DNA of 64,000 nucleotides from Saprospiraceae bacterium (GCA_019187365.1 JABARE010000001.1:372001-436000), one strand, 5' to 3'; numbered from the stretch's first letter, positions 34,083-44,078 are shown. Notes: generated by a model not told the origin, from the sequence alone. Program-made: numbers and translations.

Positions 34083-37000
34083 CTAGTTTTCCATTTCTTC
34101 TAACTCGATTTCGTGGCTGAATTTGCGAAAATCGACGGCAGTGACAGAAGATATGCCCGGTTCTTCCATGTATACACCATACAATACATCCACATCGGCC
34201 ATGGTAAGCTTATTGTGGGTAATGAGTATAAATTGGGAGTCGCCGGAAAATTTGCGGACAATGAGGTTGAATTTTTCGATGTTGATGTCGTCCAGGGGAG
34301 CATCGACCTCGTCGAAAATGCAAAAAGGCGCTGGTTTCAAGAGGTACAGTGAAAACAAAAGAGCAATGGCTGTAAGGGTCTTCTCGCCCCCTGAAAGCTG
34401 CGAGATGGATTTGGGTCGTTTGCCTTTGGGCTTGGCTATGATATCAATATCGCATTCGAGCGGATCCGCCTCGTCGACGAGCACCAAATCGCAGTCGTCG
34501 TCATCGGTAAATAAACTTCTGAATACGGCCTGAAAATGAACGCGAACCTGGTTAAATGCCTGCATAAAGCTGGCGGTCGCTGTTGACTCGATTTCCTGAA
34601 TGGTTTCCAGAAGACTATCCTGAGCCCGGATGATGTCTTCCTTTTGCTCGGTGATCTTATCTAACCGCGCCTTCATCTCCTCGTAGGCTTCCAGTGCCAA
34701 AGGGTTCACTTCGCCATAGTTGTCAATTCTGGATTTGTAGTATTGGGCCTTTTCCTGGAGCTGATCGAGGTCTGCCTCTTCCGCCTCCTCTTCTGAAACC
34801 ATCAAGGTTTCGAGCTCGGCGTGGAACTCAATGCGTGCCTTTTCATGGGCGGTCTGCAAGCGGTATTTCCATTCAGCCTTCTGGTCCTTAATCGAGTTGA
34901 CCTTCGATTGTAGTTCGCTCAAATTGCGCTGGTGCATTTTGACCTTGGCCTCGAGCTCAGAAATCTCGTTTCGCATTTCATAATAACTGCGCTCCAACTC
35001 CGACAGGTCCTGCTCCATTTCCTTGCGGTTCTCCAATTTGATGCGGAGATTTTCGCGCTCCTGCTGTACCTCAACTCCCAGTTGCTCGATAGAGAGCCTA
35101 AGCTCCTCTACCCTCGTCCGTTCAACTTGCATGGCTTGTCCGGCTTCGGCGATCATGGATCGTTTGGCGTTGAGATCGCGTTCGCAGTTTTCAAAGCGAT
35201 TTTGCCATCTCAGCAACTCGATTTTTGCCTGGTTGAAGGAGTTGGCGGCATCGGACAAGGAGGCGGATGCCCGGTTAAATTCGTCATCAGACCCGACCAG
35301 GTTTCCACTCAACAAGCTAAGCTTTTCCTCAAGCCCAGCCATTTCGTTCCGACTTTGGGCAAGCCGGTCCGATTGTTCGGCAAGCAGAACACCATTTTGA
35401 CGAATGCGCTCTCGCAGTTCCTCTTCCTGTCTTTGGAGATGTTGCCTTTTGGCCTGGGTCTGGGCCGCCTGAAGGGTCAACTCCGCGAGTTGCCTTCGGG
35501 CTTCTTCAACATGCTTTCCCCGGTCCTCCAGCTCCAACGATTTCTGTTGATCCCGGAGTTCTGCAAGTTTGCGGTTCATTTCGGCAGCCTCGGAATCGAG
35601 TTTTGTGATCTCTGCCTCCAGTTTTTCAAGGTTCTTTTTTCTGCCCAGCTTCTTTCCTTCAAACAGCCCGACAGATCCCCCAACGATCATCCGGTTGGCC
35701 TTGAGAATGGACCCGCTGAGGCTGATCACCGAAATGTCGTCCGGGAACCGGCTGATGTCCTCCAGATGTTGCTCGGCTTCGAACAAATAGACATTTTCCA
35801 ACAGAGCTGCAAAAAGCGGACGGTATTTATCGGATACTTCAATTAAGGACAAAGCCGGTAAACAACCTGGTATTTGGCGATTCCCCCCAGCGTTTTGACG
35901 GAATTTATCGAGTATAAAAAAGTTTGCCTTTCCCTTGGCATTGTTAAACAGCAGGCGGATTGCAGCAATCGCCTCCTCTTCGGTGTTGGCAACGTAATAG
36001 TTCAAATAATTCTCCAGGTATAACTCTATGGCTGCGCGATACTTTTCTTCTGTGTAGATCAGGTCCGACAGAATGGGAATGTCCTTGCGCCAGTTGTGAT
36101 GGAGGAACTTGACGGATTCAGGGAAACCTTCCAGTTTGTCGACCATGCTTTTCAACAGGTCGTATGCATTGGTTTTTGCGTCTTTCTGTCGGTTGACGGC
36201 TGCAACATCCGAAGCACATTTTTCCAACTCAATTTGGACAGCTTTCAGGGCGTTTTGCCTTTCCTCCTCTTTGTTGAATAAATCCTGCAGAATCGCTTCC
36301 GACTCGCCGATCATAACAGACATTTCCGCATCGCTGGCTTCGATCCGTTCCAATTCGCCCGATCTTGACCGGATCTCATCATCGCAGCGGATTGAATCAA
36401 GCCTAAGATTTTCCATTTGGTTTTCCGCAATGGCAGCGGTTTTCTCCTGTGCGTGCAAGGAAGCTTCCAACTGCTGCTTTTCCTGCTGAAAGAGGTCTAC
36501 CCCAGTTTTAATCCGGTTGTATTCATCTTGTTGCGAAAGGAATTGCGATTCCTGTAACTGGAGAAATGCCTCTGCCTGGTGCAGGTCTTGGGTGCAGGCT
36601 TCCAATTCGGAAGTCAATTGGGTAAGATCCCGTGAAAAATTTTCCAGCTTTTGCTCGAGCTGGGCGATGTTTTGCTGCAAAACCATCTGTTGGCTATGCT
36701 GCATGCCAGACTGCTGTTCTTTGATCTGAATGCTGCTTTCCAAGGTCCTGATTTCGTCGAGGATTTCGTTGACTCGCCGTTGAAAATCAGACAAGTTGCG
36801 CTCCTGGTCGAGGTGGGCTTTCTTATTGGCTTCGATGCTCGCTTCTACCTGGCGAATGGCACCCTCCTCCTGGCCGACGAGCAACAACTCAGCCTGAATC
36901 TGTGATTCGATCGACGCCATCTGCTGCTGGAGGGAACGCGCCGTCAGGTATTGGACCAGCAATCCGGCAGCACGATATTTCTCCCTGAGTTCGTTGTATC

Positions 37001-37640
37001 GCTTTGTGCGCCGGGCTTGTTTTTCTAACTCGGTGAGGTTGTTGTTGATCTCGAAGAGCAGGTCTTCAATGCGTGCCAGGTCTTCCCGGGTCGCCTTGAG
37101 CTTATTGAGCGATTCGCGTTTGCGCACTTTGTATTTGCTGATTCCTGCCGCCTGTTCGAACATCTTCCGGCGGGCACTCTCCTTGTTAGAGAGTAGATCT
37201 TCCACCATGTTGAGGGCGATGATCGCATAAGAATCGGAACCGATTCCGGTATCAAGAAACAAGCCCGTTATGTCTTTGAGTCGACAATTGACCCCGTTCA
37301 GCCGGTACTCGCTATCCCCGCTGCGGTAAAGCAGTCGCTCGATCTCCACGTTGTTGTACTCCGTGGGGAGCAGATTCTTGGTGTTCTCAAACAGCAGGGA
37401 AACCTGGGCTACAGGGGCCTCCCTGCGCTTTTTGGTCCCGTTGAAAATGACGTCGGACATTTGCTCCAGCCTCAATTCGCGGCCCTTCTGCTCACCCAGA
37501 ACCCATCGTATGGCGTCGACGATGTTTGATTTTCCCGAACCATTCGGGCCAACGATGCCCGTGATGTTCTCGTTGAAGTGGATTACGGTTTCGTCGGCAA
37601 AACTCTTGAATCCCTTAATGGCGAGTTCCTTTAGTCTCAT
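34083..37640 (-). CDS. smc: Chromosome segregation protein SMC
   Basis: 1185 residues. N-terminal ATPase head with Walker A GIVGPNGSGKSNIVDAIRWV and QMSDVIFNGTKKR; two long coiled coils (about 170-500 and 680-1010); a central hinge (about 510-670, FPESVKFLHHNWRKDIPIL onward); C-terminal head with signature SQLSGGEKTLTAIALLFSLY and Walker B FCIFDEVDAPLDDINI. SMC dimers with ScpA/ScpB load on DNA and fold the chromosome; ScpA and ScpB are not in this window. Its -7 promoter box is only 4 bases before the ATG. Confidence 0.97.
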   Translation of the reverse strand: MRLKELAIKGFKSFADETVIHFNENITGIVGPNGSGKSNIVDAIRWVLGEQKGRELRLEQMSDVIFNGTKKRREAPVAQVSLLFENTKNLLPTEYNNVEIERLLYRSGDSEYRLNGVNCRLKDITGLFLDTGIGSDSYAIIALNMVEDLLSNKESARRKMFEQAAGISKYKVRKRESLNKLKATREDLARIEDLLFEINNNLTELEKQARRTKRYNELREKYRAAGLLVQYLTARSLQQQMASIESQIQAELLLVGQEEGAIRQVEASIEANKKAHLDQERNLSDFQRRVNEILDEIRTLESSIQIKEQQSGMQHSQQMVLQQNIAQLEQKLENFSRDLTQLTSELEACTQDLHQAEAFLQLQESQFLSQQDEYNRIKTGVDLFQQEKQQLEASLHAQEKTAAIAENQMENLRLDSIRCDDEIRSRSGELERIEASDAEMSVMIGESEAILQDLFNKEEERQNALKAVQIELEKCASDVAAVNRQKDAKTNAYDLLKSMVDKLEGFPESVKFLHHNWRKDIPILSDLIYTEEKYRAAIELYLENYLNYYVANTEEEAIAAIRLLFNNAKGKANFFILDKFRQNAGGNRQIPGCLPALSLIEVSDKYRPLFAALLENVYLFEAEQHLEDISRFPDDISVISLSGSILKANRMIVGGSVGLFEGKKLGRKKNLEKLEAEITKLDSEAAEMNRKLAELRDQQKSLELEDRGKHVEEARRQLAELTLQAAQTQAKRQHLQRQEEELRERIRQNGVLLAEQSDRLAQSRNEMAGLEEKLSLLSGNLVGSDDEFNRASASLSDAANSFNQAKIELLRWQNRFENCERDLNAKRSMIAEAGQAMQVERTRVEELRLSIEQLGVEVQQERENLRIKLENRKEMEQDLSELERSYYEMRNEISELEAKVKMHQRNLSELQSKVNSIKDQKAEWKYRLQTAHEKARIEFHAELETLMVSEEEAEEADLDQLQEKAQYYKSRIDNYGEVNPLALEAYEEMKARLDKITEQKEDIIRAQDSLLETIQEIESTATASFMQAFNQVRVHFQAVFRSLFTDDDDCDLVLVDEADPLECDIDIIAKPKGKRPKSISQLSGGEKTLTAIALLFSLYLLKPAPFCIFDEVDAPLDDINIEKFNLIVRKFSGDSQFILITHNKLTMADVDVLYGVYMEEPGISSVTAVDFRKFSHEIELEEMEN

Positions 37641-37644
37641 GCGG

Positions 37645-37652
37645 CAAAATTA
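37645..37652 (-). promoter_or_regulatory. -7 promoter box for smc
   Basis: Minus strand TAATTTTG, a full TAnnTTTG match, 4 bases before the ATG at 37640. The transcript would start at or within a base or two of the start codon. Confidence 0.6.
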
Positions 37653-37696
37653 GATTTTTCTTTAATATAAAATATTCATATATATCAGCACCACCC

Positions 37697-37727
37697 TTAT
37701 ATAACTAACTAATTTTCAGTTATATAT
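37697..37727. repeat. AT-rich inverted repeat between smc and the MATE gene
   Basis: TATATAACT (37698-37706) is complementary to AGTTATATA (37718-37726) across an 11-base loop. It is followed by a T run on the plus strand. It may terminate transcripts or be a protein site; the A/T composition makes the pairing weak. Confidence 0.4.
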
Positions 37728-37795
37728 ATATTTTTAAACTATCTTCGTCGCGCTATATCAAGGAATTGGCTGTGAGGCAGATTGGCAAAAAAAAG

Positions 37796-39136
37796 CTATA
37801 ATTTTAGAAAATTCCAACTGCCGGATTGAAGCACCTTGTAGGACAACAATCCCTGAACGAGCCAGTACGCGATTTCGGAAGACCAGGCAAGGGCAAGTCC
37901 ATTTTCAGGGTCTTTCACCGCATAGTAGGCCAGAGCCAGGTACACCACACAACCTACAAACTGGATCTGAAGACCCTTAAACGTCTCGCCCACCCCACTC
38001 AGTCCGTTGAAATACATGGTCGTAACCGAATAAACCAATAGAATGCATAGCATGATCCGGAAGTAGGGTGTCGATTCCTCGATGAGACCGGTCTCGTGGT
38101 GACCAAGCAGCGGTTCCAGAAAAACGCCTGGAAACAGAAGGAAAGGAATCGATAAAATGGCCGTCGAAGCAAAGGCGATCAGCGAAGAATGGTGAACGAG
38201 TTTCAAAACCCGCTTGCTCCTTCCTTTTCCAATGGCATTGCTAACCAGGGTATTGATTGCCGTCGAATATCCCCAACAGGGTATAGCCAATACGAGGTAG
38301 GTGATGCGCAATAAATTGGAAACGGCAAGAGCGCGCTCACCCATTTTCTCAATAAAGGAGAAAAATAAAAACCAGGCAGAAATGCCGAGCAGGGATTGCA
38401 GCAAAATATTAAAAGAGATGGAATTGATGGTCCGGATCCATGAAAACTCAATCTTGGGAATTTTTAACAGCTGAAAAACCCGAATCTCTTTATCGAGGAG
38501 CATGTAAACGACAAATACGACGAAGGCCACGATTTCTGAAATGCCGCTGGCAAGTCCTGCGCCGGCAATGCCCATTTCCGGCAATCCAAACTTGCCGAAC
38601 ACCAATGAATAACCAAGCCAGATATTGACACAACACAAAACGAGGGTGTCGATGAGTATAAATTTTGGGCGTCGAATGCCAATGTATAATGAAACCAGGG
38701 CAAGACCTACGTAGGCAAAAACCAATCCAATGATCCTGAATTCTAAAAACTGCAAAGACTTGCTCAGAATGATCTCGCTTTGAACAAATGCTGATAAAAT
38801 GGGTCGTGCAGCAAATTTTAAGGTCAGGAATACAATGAGGCCAAGTGCAAACTCGTATATGAGAATAGCATAAAAATACTTTTTAACAAAATCGTAATTC
38901 CGCTCTCCAAACTTGCGGGCAATTAGGATCTGACCTCCCTTACTAAATCCAAAAGCGATGGCTGCCACAATGAGGTAAAACACAGAAACAAATCCCGCTG
39001 CGGCAAAATCATTCACATCATAATAATAAAGGAAAAGGCTGTCTGTCAGTGCGATGATGTTCTGTGCTGCACTGCCAATCATCATAGGCAGTGAAAGCTT
39101 GATCACATGGCGAACGTTATACCAGAACTCGTGCAC
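37796..39136 (-). CDS. MATE-family multidrug/metabolite exporter
   Basis: 446 residues with 12 hydrophobic segments arranged as two six-helix halves, as in MATE proteins. The N-terminus LSLPMMIGSAAQNIIALTDS and FGFSKGGQILIARKFGERN are typical of the family, as is the second-half ILLQSLLGISAWFLFFSFIE. These proteins export cationic drugs or metabolites with Na+ or H+ antiport; the substrate cannot be read here. The start is a GTG (an upstream in-frame stop rules out longer forms), 16 bases after a TATCTTTG promoter box. Confidence 0.88.
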   Translation of the reverse strand: MHEFWYNVRHVIKLSLPMMIGSAAQNIIALTDSLFLYYYDVNDFAAAGFVSVFYLIVAAIAFGFSKGGQILIARKFGERNYDFVKKYFYAILIYEFALGLIVFLTLKFAARPILSAFVQSEIILSKSLQFLEFRIIGLVFAYVGLALVSLYIGIRRPKFILIDTLVLCCVNIWLGYSLVFGKFGLPEMGIAGAGLASGISEIVAFVVFVVYMLLDKEIRVFQLLKIPKIEFSWIRTINSISFNILLQSLLGISAWFLFFSFIEKMGERALAVSNLLRITYLVLAIPCWGYSTAINTLVSNAIGKGRSKRVLKLVHHSSLIAFASTAILSIPFLLFPGVFLEPLLGHHETGLIEESTPYFRIMLCILLVYSVTTMYFNGLSGVGETFKGLQIQFVGCVVYLALAYYAVKDPENGLALAWSSEIAYWLVQGLLSYKVLQSGSWNFLKL

Positions 39137-39152
39137 GCATAGCTATTTGTGC

Positions 39153-39160
39153 CAAAGATA
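39153..39160 (-). promoter_or_regulatory. -7 promoter box for the MATE gene
   Basis: Minus strand TATCTTTG, a full TAnnTTTG match, 16 bases upstream of the GTG at 39136. Confidence 0.55.
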
Positions 39161-39338
39161 ATTAGGAAATCCGTCGGGCCACAAACCATATAGCACATTC
39201 AAGGGCACCTAAAATGAACATATTTCTACCCTACGTAAGGAGAGCAGCATAGTAAAGCCCGTGATTGGCTTACATGGGATTGCGGGAATATGCCCTTATA
39301 ACCAGAACTGTAAAGTGCCGGATGCTCCGAGCAATCGG

Positions 39339-40580
39339 TCAGACGTCTTTGGTTTTGTGCAAGGTAATGTGCGTGATCTCCGGCCATATTCCAACCCGCC
39401 CCCGATATCCGAGCACACCAAAACCACGGTTGATGTATAGAAACCGGTCGTTTTCGGTATGGAGGTCAGACCAGCGTGGATAGCGGTATTGGATGGGGCT
39501 CCATTTGAAGCCGGGGAATTCAATTCCCATTTGCATTCCATGCGTATGCCCACTCAGCGTGAGCTGCACATTGCCAGGATGATCTTTCACAACCTGCTCC
39601 CAATGGGTCGGGTCATGAGAAAGCAGCACTTTAAAATCAGAAGCTCCTAAATCGCCGAGTGTACGGTCCAGATCACCCAGTTGTCCGAAACCAACGCCCC
39701 AATTCTCCACCCCAAGCAAGTGAATGGCTGAACCATTGCATTGAATGGTTCTTTTGTCATTCATCAAGAGATCAAAGCCCATAGAGCGGTGGTGACCCAA
39801 CAGGCGATTAAAATTGGCCTCCTCCTCCAGGGGACTGGCCCATTCAAAGTAGTGTCCGTAGTCGTGATTGCCTAAAATAGAGTATTTGCCAAACCGGGCT
39901 GTTAACTGACGAAAATCGTCAAGCCAGGGCTCTACTTCTGATGACTGTGAGTTAACAAGATCCCCCGTAAAAACGAGCAGGTCGCTATTGAGTTCCTGGA
40001 TGGTCTGAAAAGCCTTCCTGATTGCGTCAGGACTGTCGATGCTCCCGGCGTGAAAATCGGAAATTTGCGTTATTGTAAATCCATCAAAATCCTCCGGAAG
40101 ATCCGGGGTATAGATGTGTTTTCTGTGAACTTTGAACTGGTAGCGACCCCGAACCATCCCATAGGTAAGAGACACCAAAGGCAAGGCAGCCAGAACGAGG
40201 GCTGTCTGGCCAACAAATCGCCGGCGGGAGGGCAAGAAAGATGATTCGTCTGCTTGGGTAGACAAAACCCGATTGACAATTCCTTCGCCAAAACGGAAGA
40301 GGTCCTCTCCAAAAAAGCTCAGGACGAGCATGAGTTTGGAGATCCCAGCGATCATCCATGCGTTGGTAATCAGGGAAAGCCACTGAGGAGCGCCGGAGGG
40401 TTTGCGCAGTTCATCCGGAAAGAGTAACCACATCAAAGGGAAGCTTGCCGAAAGCAGCCAGTAAAAGAAGGCTATCCAATTCCGGCCAGAGGGGTCAAAA
40501 TCGGCCATAAGGCTCTTTAGCCCCTGAAACACATAGAAATCCAGAACAAAAAGGCAGAGTAACAGAATCAGGATGCTCAC
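39339..40580 (-). CDS. Membrane-anchored metallophosphoesterase (YaeI/YkuE-like)
   Basis: 413 residues from a GTG start. Three or four N-terminal membrane segments (residues about 1-150, including ALVLAALPLVSLTYGM) precede a calcineurin-like phosphoesterase domain. The metal-binding motifs are all present: ITQISDFHAGSI, VFTGDLVNSQ, ILGNHDYGHYFEW, LLSHDP and TLSGHTHGMQMG. Related proteins hydrolyse phosphoesters such as UDP-diacylglucosamine or phospholipid head groups; the substrate here is unknown. The catalytic domain would face the periplasm if the last helix anchors it (inference). Confidence 0.9.
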   Translation of the reverse strand: MSILILLLCLFVLDFYVFQGLKSLMADFDPSGRNWIAFFYWLLSASFPLMWLLFPDELRKPSGAPQWLSLITNAWMIAGISKLMLVLSFFGEDLFRFGEGIVNRVLSTQADESSFLPSRRRFVGQTALVLAALPLVSLTYGMVRGRYQFKVHRKHIYTPDLPEDFDGFTITQISDFHAGSIDSPDAIRKAFQTIQELNSDLLVFTGDLVNSQSSEVEPWLDDFRQLTARFGKYSILGNHDYGHYFEWASPLEEEANFNRLLGHHRSMGFDLLMNDKRTIQCNGSAIHLLGVENWGVGFGQLGDLDRTLGDLGASDFKVLLSHDPTHWEQVVKDHPGNVQLTLSGHTHGMQMGIEFPGFKWSPIQYRYPRWSDLHTENDRFLYINRGFGVLGYRGRVGIWPEITHITLHKTKDV

Positions 40581-40709
40581 GTAAGGCTTAATTTGTTAAC
40601 GGTTTGCAAAGAAATCGCGCTTTAGGCAGTGCACAGGCAAATTCCTTAACGGGGTAACTGTACCTTAACGCTAAAATTTTGCGGATGGTTCACCAACTCT
40701 CATCACGAT

Positions 40710-41189
40710 ATGTCATCTGATTGGGTTCAAAAAAAGCGAATCCGGTTTAAGGACTGTGATCCTCTGGGGCATCTTTTCAACACCCGTTATCTTGAATACC
40801 TTCTCGAATCGCGTGAGGACATGCTGATGGAGGTTTACCATTTTAATTTGTACGAGTACATGGTTGAGCGTGGCCATGCATGGGTAATCGTCCGGCATGA
40901 AATTGCCTATCTGGCTGAGGCCATGCGAAATGAGTGCGTTATCATGCGATCGTACCTCATAGACTACGACCCCAAAAAAATCAAGGTCGAATATCAGATG
41001 TGGGATGAAACCCTGACGAAGCCCAAGGCTCTTTTACACACGATTCTGGTGCACGTCGCACTCTCGACCCGCAAGTCCGCGCCTCACCCGTCAGATGTCA
41101 TGGAGCTGTTTGAAAAAATGCATGCTCCCGGCATGAGCTCCAGCATGGACGACCGCGTCCGGCAACTCACCTCCGGAACCCCGCGCTGA
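40710..41189 (+). CDS. 4HBT hotdog-fold acyl-CoA thioesterase
   Basis: 159 residues with the 4HBT-family layout: KRIRFKDCDPLGHLFNTRYLEYLLE (catalytic Asp in the DCDPLGH motif), helical hotdog core, and an HEIAYLAEAMRNE strand pair. Such enzymes hydrolyse acyl-CoA or acyl-carrier thioesters in the cytoplasm. Substrate chain length is not predictable. It lies upstream of leuS, which has its own promoter. Confidence 0.85.
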   Translation: MSSDWVQKKRIRFKDCDPLGHLFNTRYLEYLLESREDMLMEVYHFNLYEYMVERGHAWVIVRHEIAYLAEAMRNECVIMRSYLIDYDPKKIKVEYQMWDETLTKPKALLHTILVHVALSTRKSAPHPSDVMELFEKMHAPGMSSSMDDRVRQLTSGTPR

Positions 41190-41221
41190 AGTTGCCTCCG
41201 ACTGTCCCTTAGATTAATTTC

Positions 41222-41229
41222 TATTTTTG
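41222..41229 (+). promoter_or_regulatory. -7 promoter box for leuS
   Basis: TATTTTTG ends 5 bases before the ATG at 41235; the transcript would be leaderless or nearly so. The box overlaps a GTG at 41229 and so argues against that earlier start. Confidence 0.6.
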
Positions 41230-41234
41230 TGCTG

Positions 41235-44078
41235 ATGAATCCCGTGGAATACGAACATATTGCCGTAGAACAAGCCTGCAAGCAATTTTGGAATTCTGCC
41301 GGTATCTACCGGACGGATGGCCTTTCAGACAAGCCTAAGTACTATGTTTTGGACATGTTCCCTTACCCATCAGGGGCGGGGTTGCACGTTGGGCACCCCC
41401 TTGGATACATTTCTTCCGACATCGTCGCCCGAAAGCGCCGGATGGAGGGGTACCATGTTTTGCATCCCATGGGGTTCGATGCATTTGGCTTGCCGGCAGA
41501 ACAATATGCCATACAGACCGGAATTCACCCTGCGGTATCGACTCGTCAGAACATAGACCGGTACCGGGAGCAACTCGTAAACATCGGGTTGTCTTTCGAT
41601 TGGTCCAGGGAAGTCATCACGTGTCAGCCTGAATATTACCGGTGGACCCAGTGGATCTTTTTACAACTGTTCCACCATTATTACGACATCGCAGCGAATC
41701 GTGCGCTACCCATTGCTAAACTCGTTGAACGGTTTGAACAGGGTGGCAGTCAGGGCGTGCATGCCAGTTGTTCAGAGCCCCTACGGTTTTCGGCAGAAGA
41801 CTGGAAAAACATGACATCAAAGGAACGCGACGAATTGCTGATGAATTACCGGCTTGCGTTCCGAAGGATTTCCCATGTAAATTGGTGTGAAGCACTGGGA
41901 ACTGTGCTGGCAAACGATGAAATCAAAGACGGCGTATCTGAACGCGGGGGGCATCCCGTAGAAAAAAAGCCGATGATGCAATGGGCCCTCCGGATCACTG
42001 CCTATTCGGAAAGATTACTCCACGACATGGAATCGCTGGATTGGTCTGAAGCCCTTAAAACCATGCAGCGCAACTGGATTGGCAAATCAAGGGGATGCGC
42101 TATCTTTTTTGATCTGGAGGTTGGCGGTGAAAGAATTGAAGTCTATAGCACGCGGCCTGATACCATTTTTGGCGTGAGTTTTCTTGCCCTGGCTCCAGAG
42201 CATCCCTTGGCCGAGCAACTGTGTGCCGATGGATTGATGCATTCTTTACAGGAATACTGCAAGCTGGCAAATTCGCCTGCCGATCGCGAGCGCAAAAGCC
42301 CCAGCGGATTCTTTTCCGGAAAGTACGCCCTTCACCCGTTTACCAACGAGCGTGTACCTGTTTGGATTGCCGAATATGTTTTGATTGAATATGGCACAGG
42401 AGCCATTATGGGAGTTCCTGGCCACGATCTGAGGGATGAAGCGTTTGCCAAAAAGTTTGCCCTTCCCATCCTGAAAGTTATTGATTTTCCAGGCCACGCA
42501 GGCGCCGACATCGAAGAAAAGGCCGGAGTGATGGTCAATTCCCGGTTTCTCGACGGTCTGGAAGTTTCAAATGCAATTGACAGAGCCATTGCTGAGATAG
42601 AAGTGGTGGGCAGGGGTTATGGCAAAACGGTGTATAAAATGCGTGACGCCAATTTCAGCCGTCAACGATATTGGGGGGAACCCATCCCGGTCGTGTATAA
42701 TGACAAAGGCTGTGCAATGCCTCTTGATGAAAGTAAGCTGCCTTTGGAGCTACCCCATCTCACGAGCCTGGAGCCTGGAAGAGGGGGAAAATCCCCACTG
42801 TCGCGAGCCGAGGAGTGGGTTCAGACCAGCCAGGGCGACCGCGAAACCGATACCATGCCCGGCTATGCAGGTTCTTCCTGGTATTTTTTGCGGTATATGG
42901 ACCCACACAACACCAACTCATTTGCTTCAAAGGAAGCCTTAGCGTATTGGCGGGATGTCGATTTATACATCGGTGGAACGGAACATGCCGTAGGACACCT
43001 CATGTACAGTCGCTTTTGGCATAAGTTTTTATTCGATCTGGGCTATGTCCCTACATTCGAGCCCTTTAAGAAACTGGTAAACCAGGGAATGATCCAGGGA
43101 GTGATTGAATCGATTTATCTTTTAAAGCAGGAGGGTGCAAATGCCAACAACCTTTTTATTTCTGCTACCATCGCAGACCGCTACCCTGTCGAACAACTGG
43201 CCAAAATACCCGTACACCTGGATTTTGTTGAAGATGCCAATTCACCTGCTGCACATCTTTCTTTGGAGGGCATTGAAAAATTTCTCAGGTGGAGGCCCGA
43301 ATTTGCCGGAAGCCATTTCCTCAACGAACATGAAGGTGGTGCCCTCGGAGGACTCCCTCCCGGTTTCACCATAAAGACCCACTCAGAAATAGGCAAGATG
43401 TCCAAGCGCTATCACAACGTGGTCAATCCCGACGATGTGATCCGCGAATACGGAGCGGACTGTTTTAGGATGTACGAAATGTTCCTGGGCCCCATAGAGC
43501 AGTCAAAGCCGTGGGATATGCATGGCATCGACGGCGTAGCCAAGTTCCTCAAAAAGTACTTTGCTATGTTTTTCGATGAGGGAGGCCATTTTCATCTGGT
43601 TGATGCCGAGCCGACGCGGGAGGAACTTCAAATCCTCCATCAGTGCATCAAAAAAGTCAGTCAGGACATCGACTGCCTCAGTTTAAACACCTGTGTGAGC
43701 GCATTTATGATCTGCGTCAATGAATTGCGCCGGCTTCAGTGTTCAAAACGCGGGGTACTCCTCCCTTTGACGCAACTTATGGCCCCGTTTGCGCCCTTCA
43801 TAACAGAGCACATTTGGGGATTGAGCGATAGCAAAGGCAGCATTCACCTCAGTTGTTATCCGCGCTGGGATGAAGCCCTTACAGAGCGTTCTGAGGTGCA
43901 TTACCCCGTCAGCATCAACGGCAAAAAGCGGCACGAATGGATTGTGTCAAAATCCCTGGGCGAAGAGGAACTGCGCACAGGGGTTCTGGAATTGCCGGAA
44001 ATCAAGAAATGGTTGAGCGGTGTCGCTCCAAAGAAGATCATTCTCGTACCCGGGCGAATGATCAACATCGTAGTTTAG
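41235..44078 (+). CDS. leuS: Leucyl-tRNA synthetase
   Basis: ATG at 41235 gives 947 residues starting MNPVEYEHIAVEQACKQFW. The class I signatures are the HIGH-type DMFPYPSGAGLHVGHPLGY and GKMSKRYHN (KMSKS). The editing domain (about 240-440) carries STRPDTIFGVSFLALAPEH and YGTGAIMGVPGHD. An insertion of about 90 residues before KMSKS (YLLKQEGANANNLFISATI onward) is typical of Bacteroidota LeuRS. It charges tRNA-Leu and hydrolyses misacylated products. It is convergent with the hydroxyacyl-CoA dehydrogenase gene, overlapping by 4 bases. Confidence 0.97.
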   Translation: MNPVEYEHIAVEQACKQFWNSAGIYRTDGLSDKPKYYVLDMFPYPSGAGLHVGHPLGYISSDIVARKRRMEGYHVLHPMGFDAFGLPAEQYAIQTGIHPAVSTRQNIDRYREQLVNIGLSFDWSREVITCQPEYYRWTQWIFLQLFHHYYDIAANRALPIAKLVERFEQGGSQGVHASCSEPLRFSAEDWKNMTSKERDELLMNYRLAFRRISHVNWCEALGTVLANDEIKDGVSERGGHPVEKKPMMQWALRITAYSERLLHDMESLDWSEALKTMQRNWIGKSRGCAIFFDLEVGGERIEVYSTRPDTIFGVSFLALAPEHPLAEQLCADGLMHSLQEYCKLANSPADRERKSPSGFFSGKYALHPFTNERVPVWIAEYVLIEYGTGAIMGVPGHDLRDEAFAKKFALPILKVIDFPGHAGADIEEKAGVMVNSRFLDGLEVSNAIDRAIAEIEVVGRGYGKTVYKMRDANFSRQRYWGEPIPVVYNDKGCAMPLDESKLPLELPHLTSLEPGRGGKSPLSRAEEWVQTSQGDRETDTMPGYAGSSWYFLRYMDPHNTNSFASKEALAYWRDVDLYIGGTEHAVGHLMYSRFWHKFLFDLGYVPTFEPFKKLVNQGMIQGVIESIYLLKQEGANANNLFISATIADRYPVEQLAKIPVHLDFVEDANSPAAHLSLEGIEKFLRWRPEFAGSHFLNEHEGGALGGLPPGFTIKTHSEIGKMSKRYHNVVNPDDVIREYGADCFRMYEMFLGPIEQSKPWDMHGIDGVAKFLKKYFAMFFDEGGHFHLVDAEPTREELQILHQCIKKVSQDIDCLSLNTCVSAFMICVNELRRLQCSKRGVLLPLTQLMAPFAPFITEHIWGLSDSKGSIHLSCYPRWDEALTERSEVHYPVSINGKKRHEWIVSKSLGEEELRTGVLELPEIKKWLSGVAPKKIILVPGRMINIVV

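Noticed and set aside
34932..35846. 304-codon frame antisense to smc
   Set aside because: Mirrors the coiled-coil repeats of SMC and has no independent motif.
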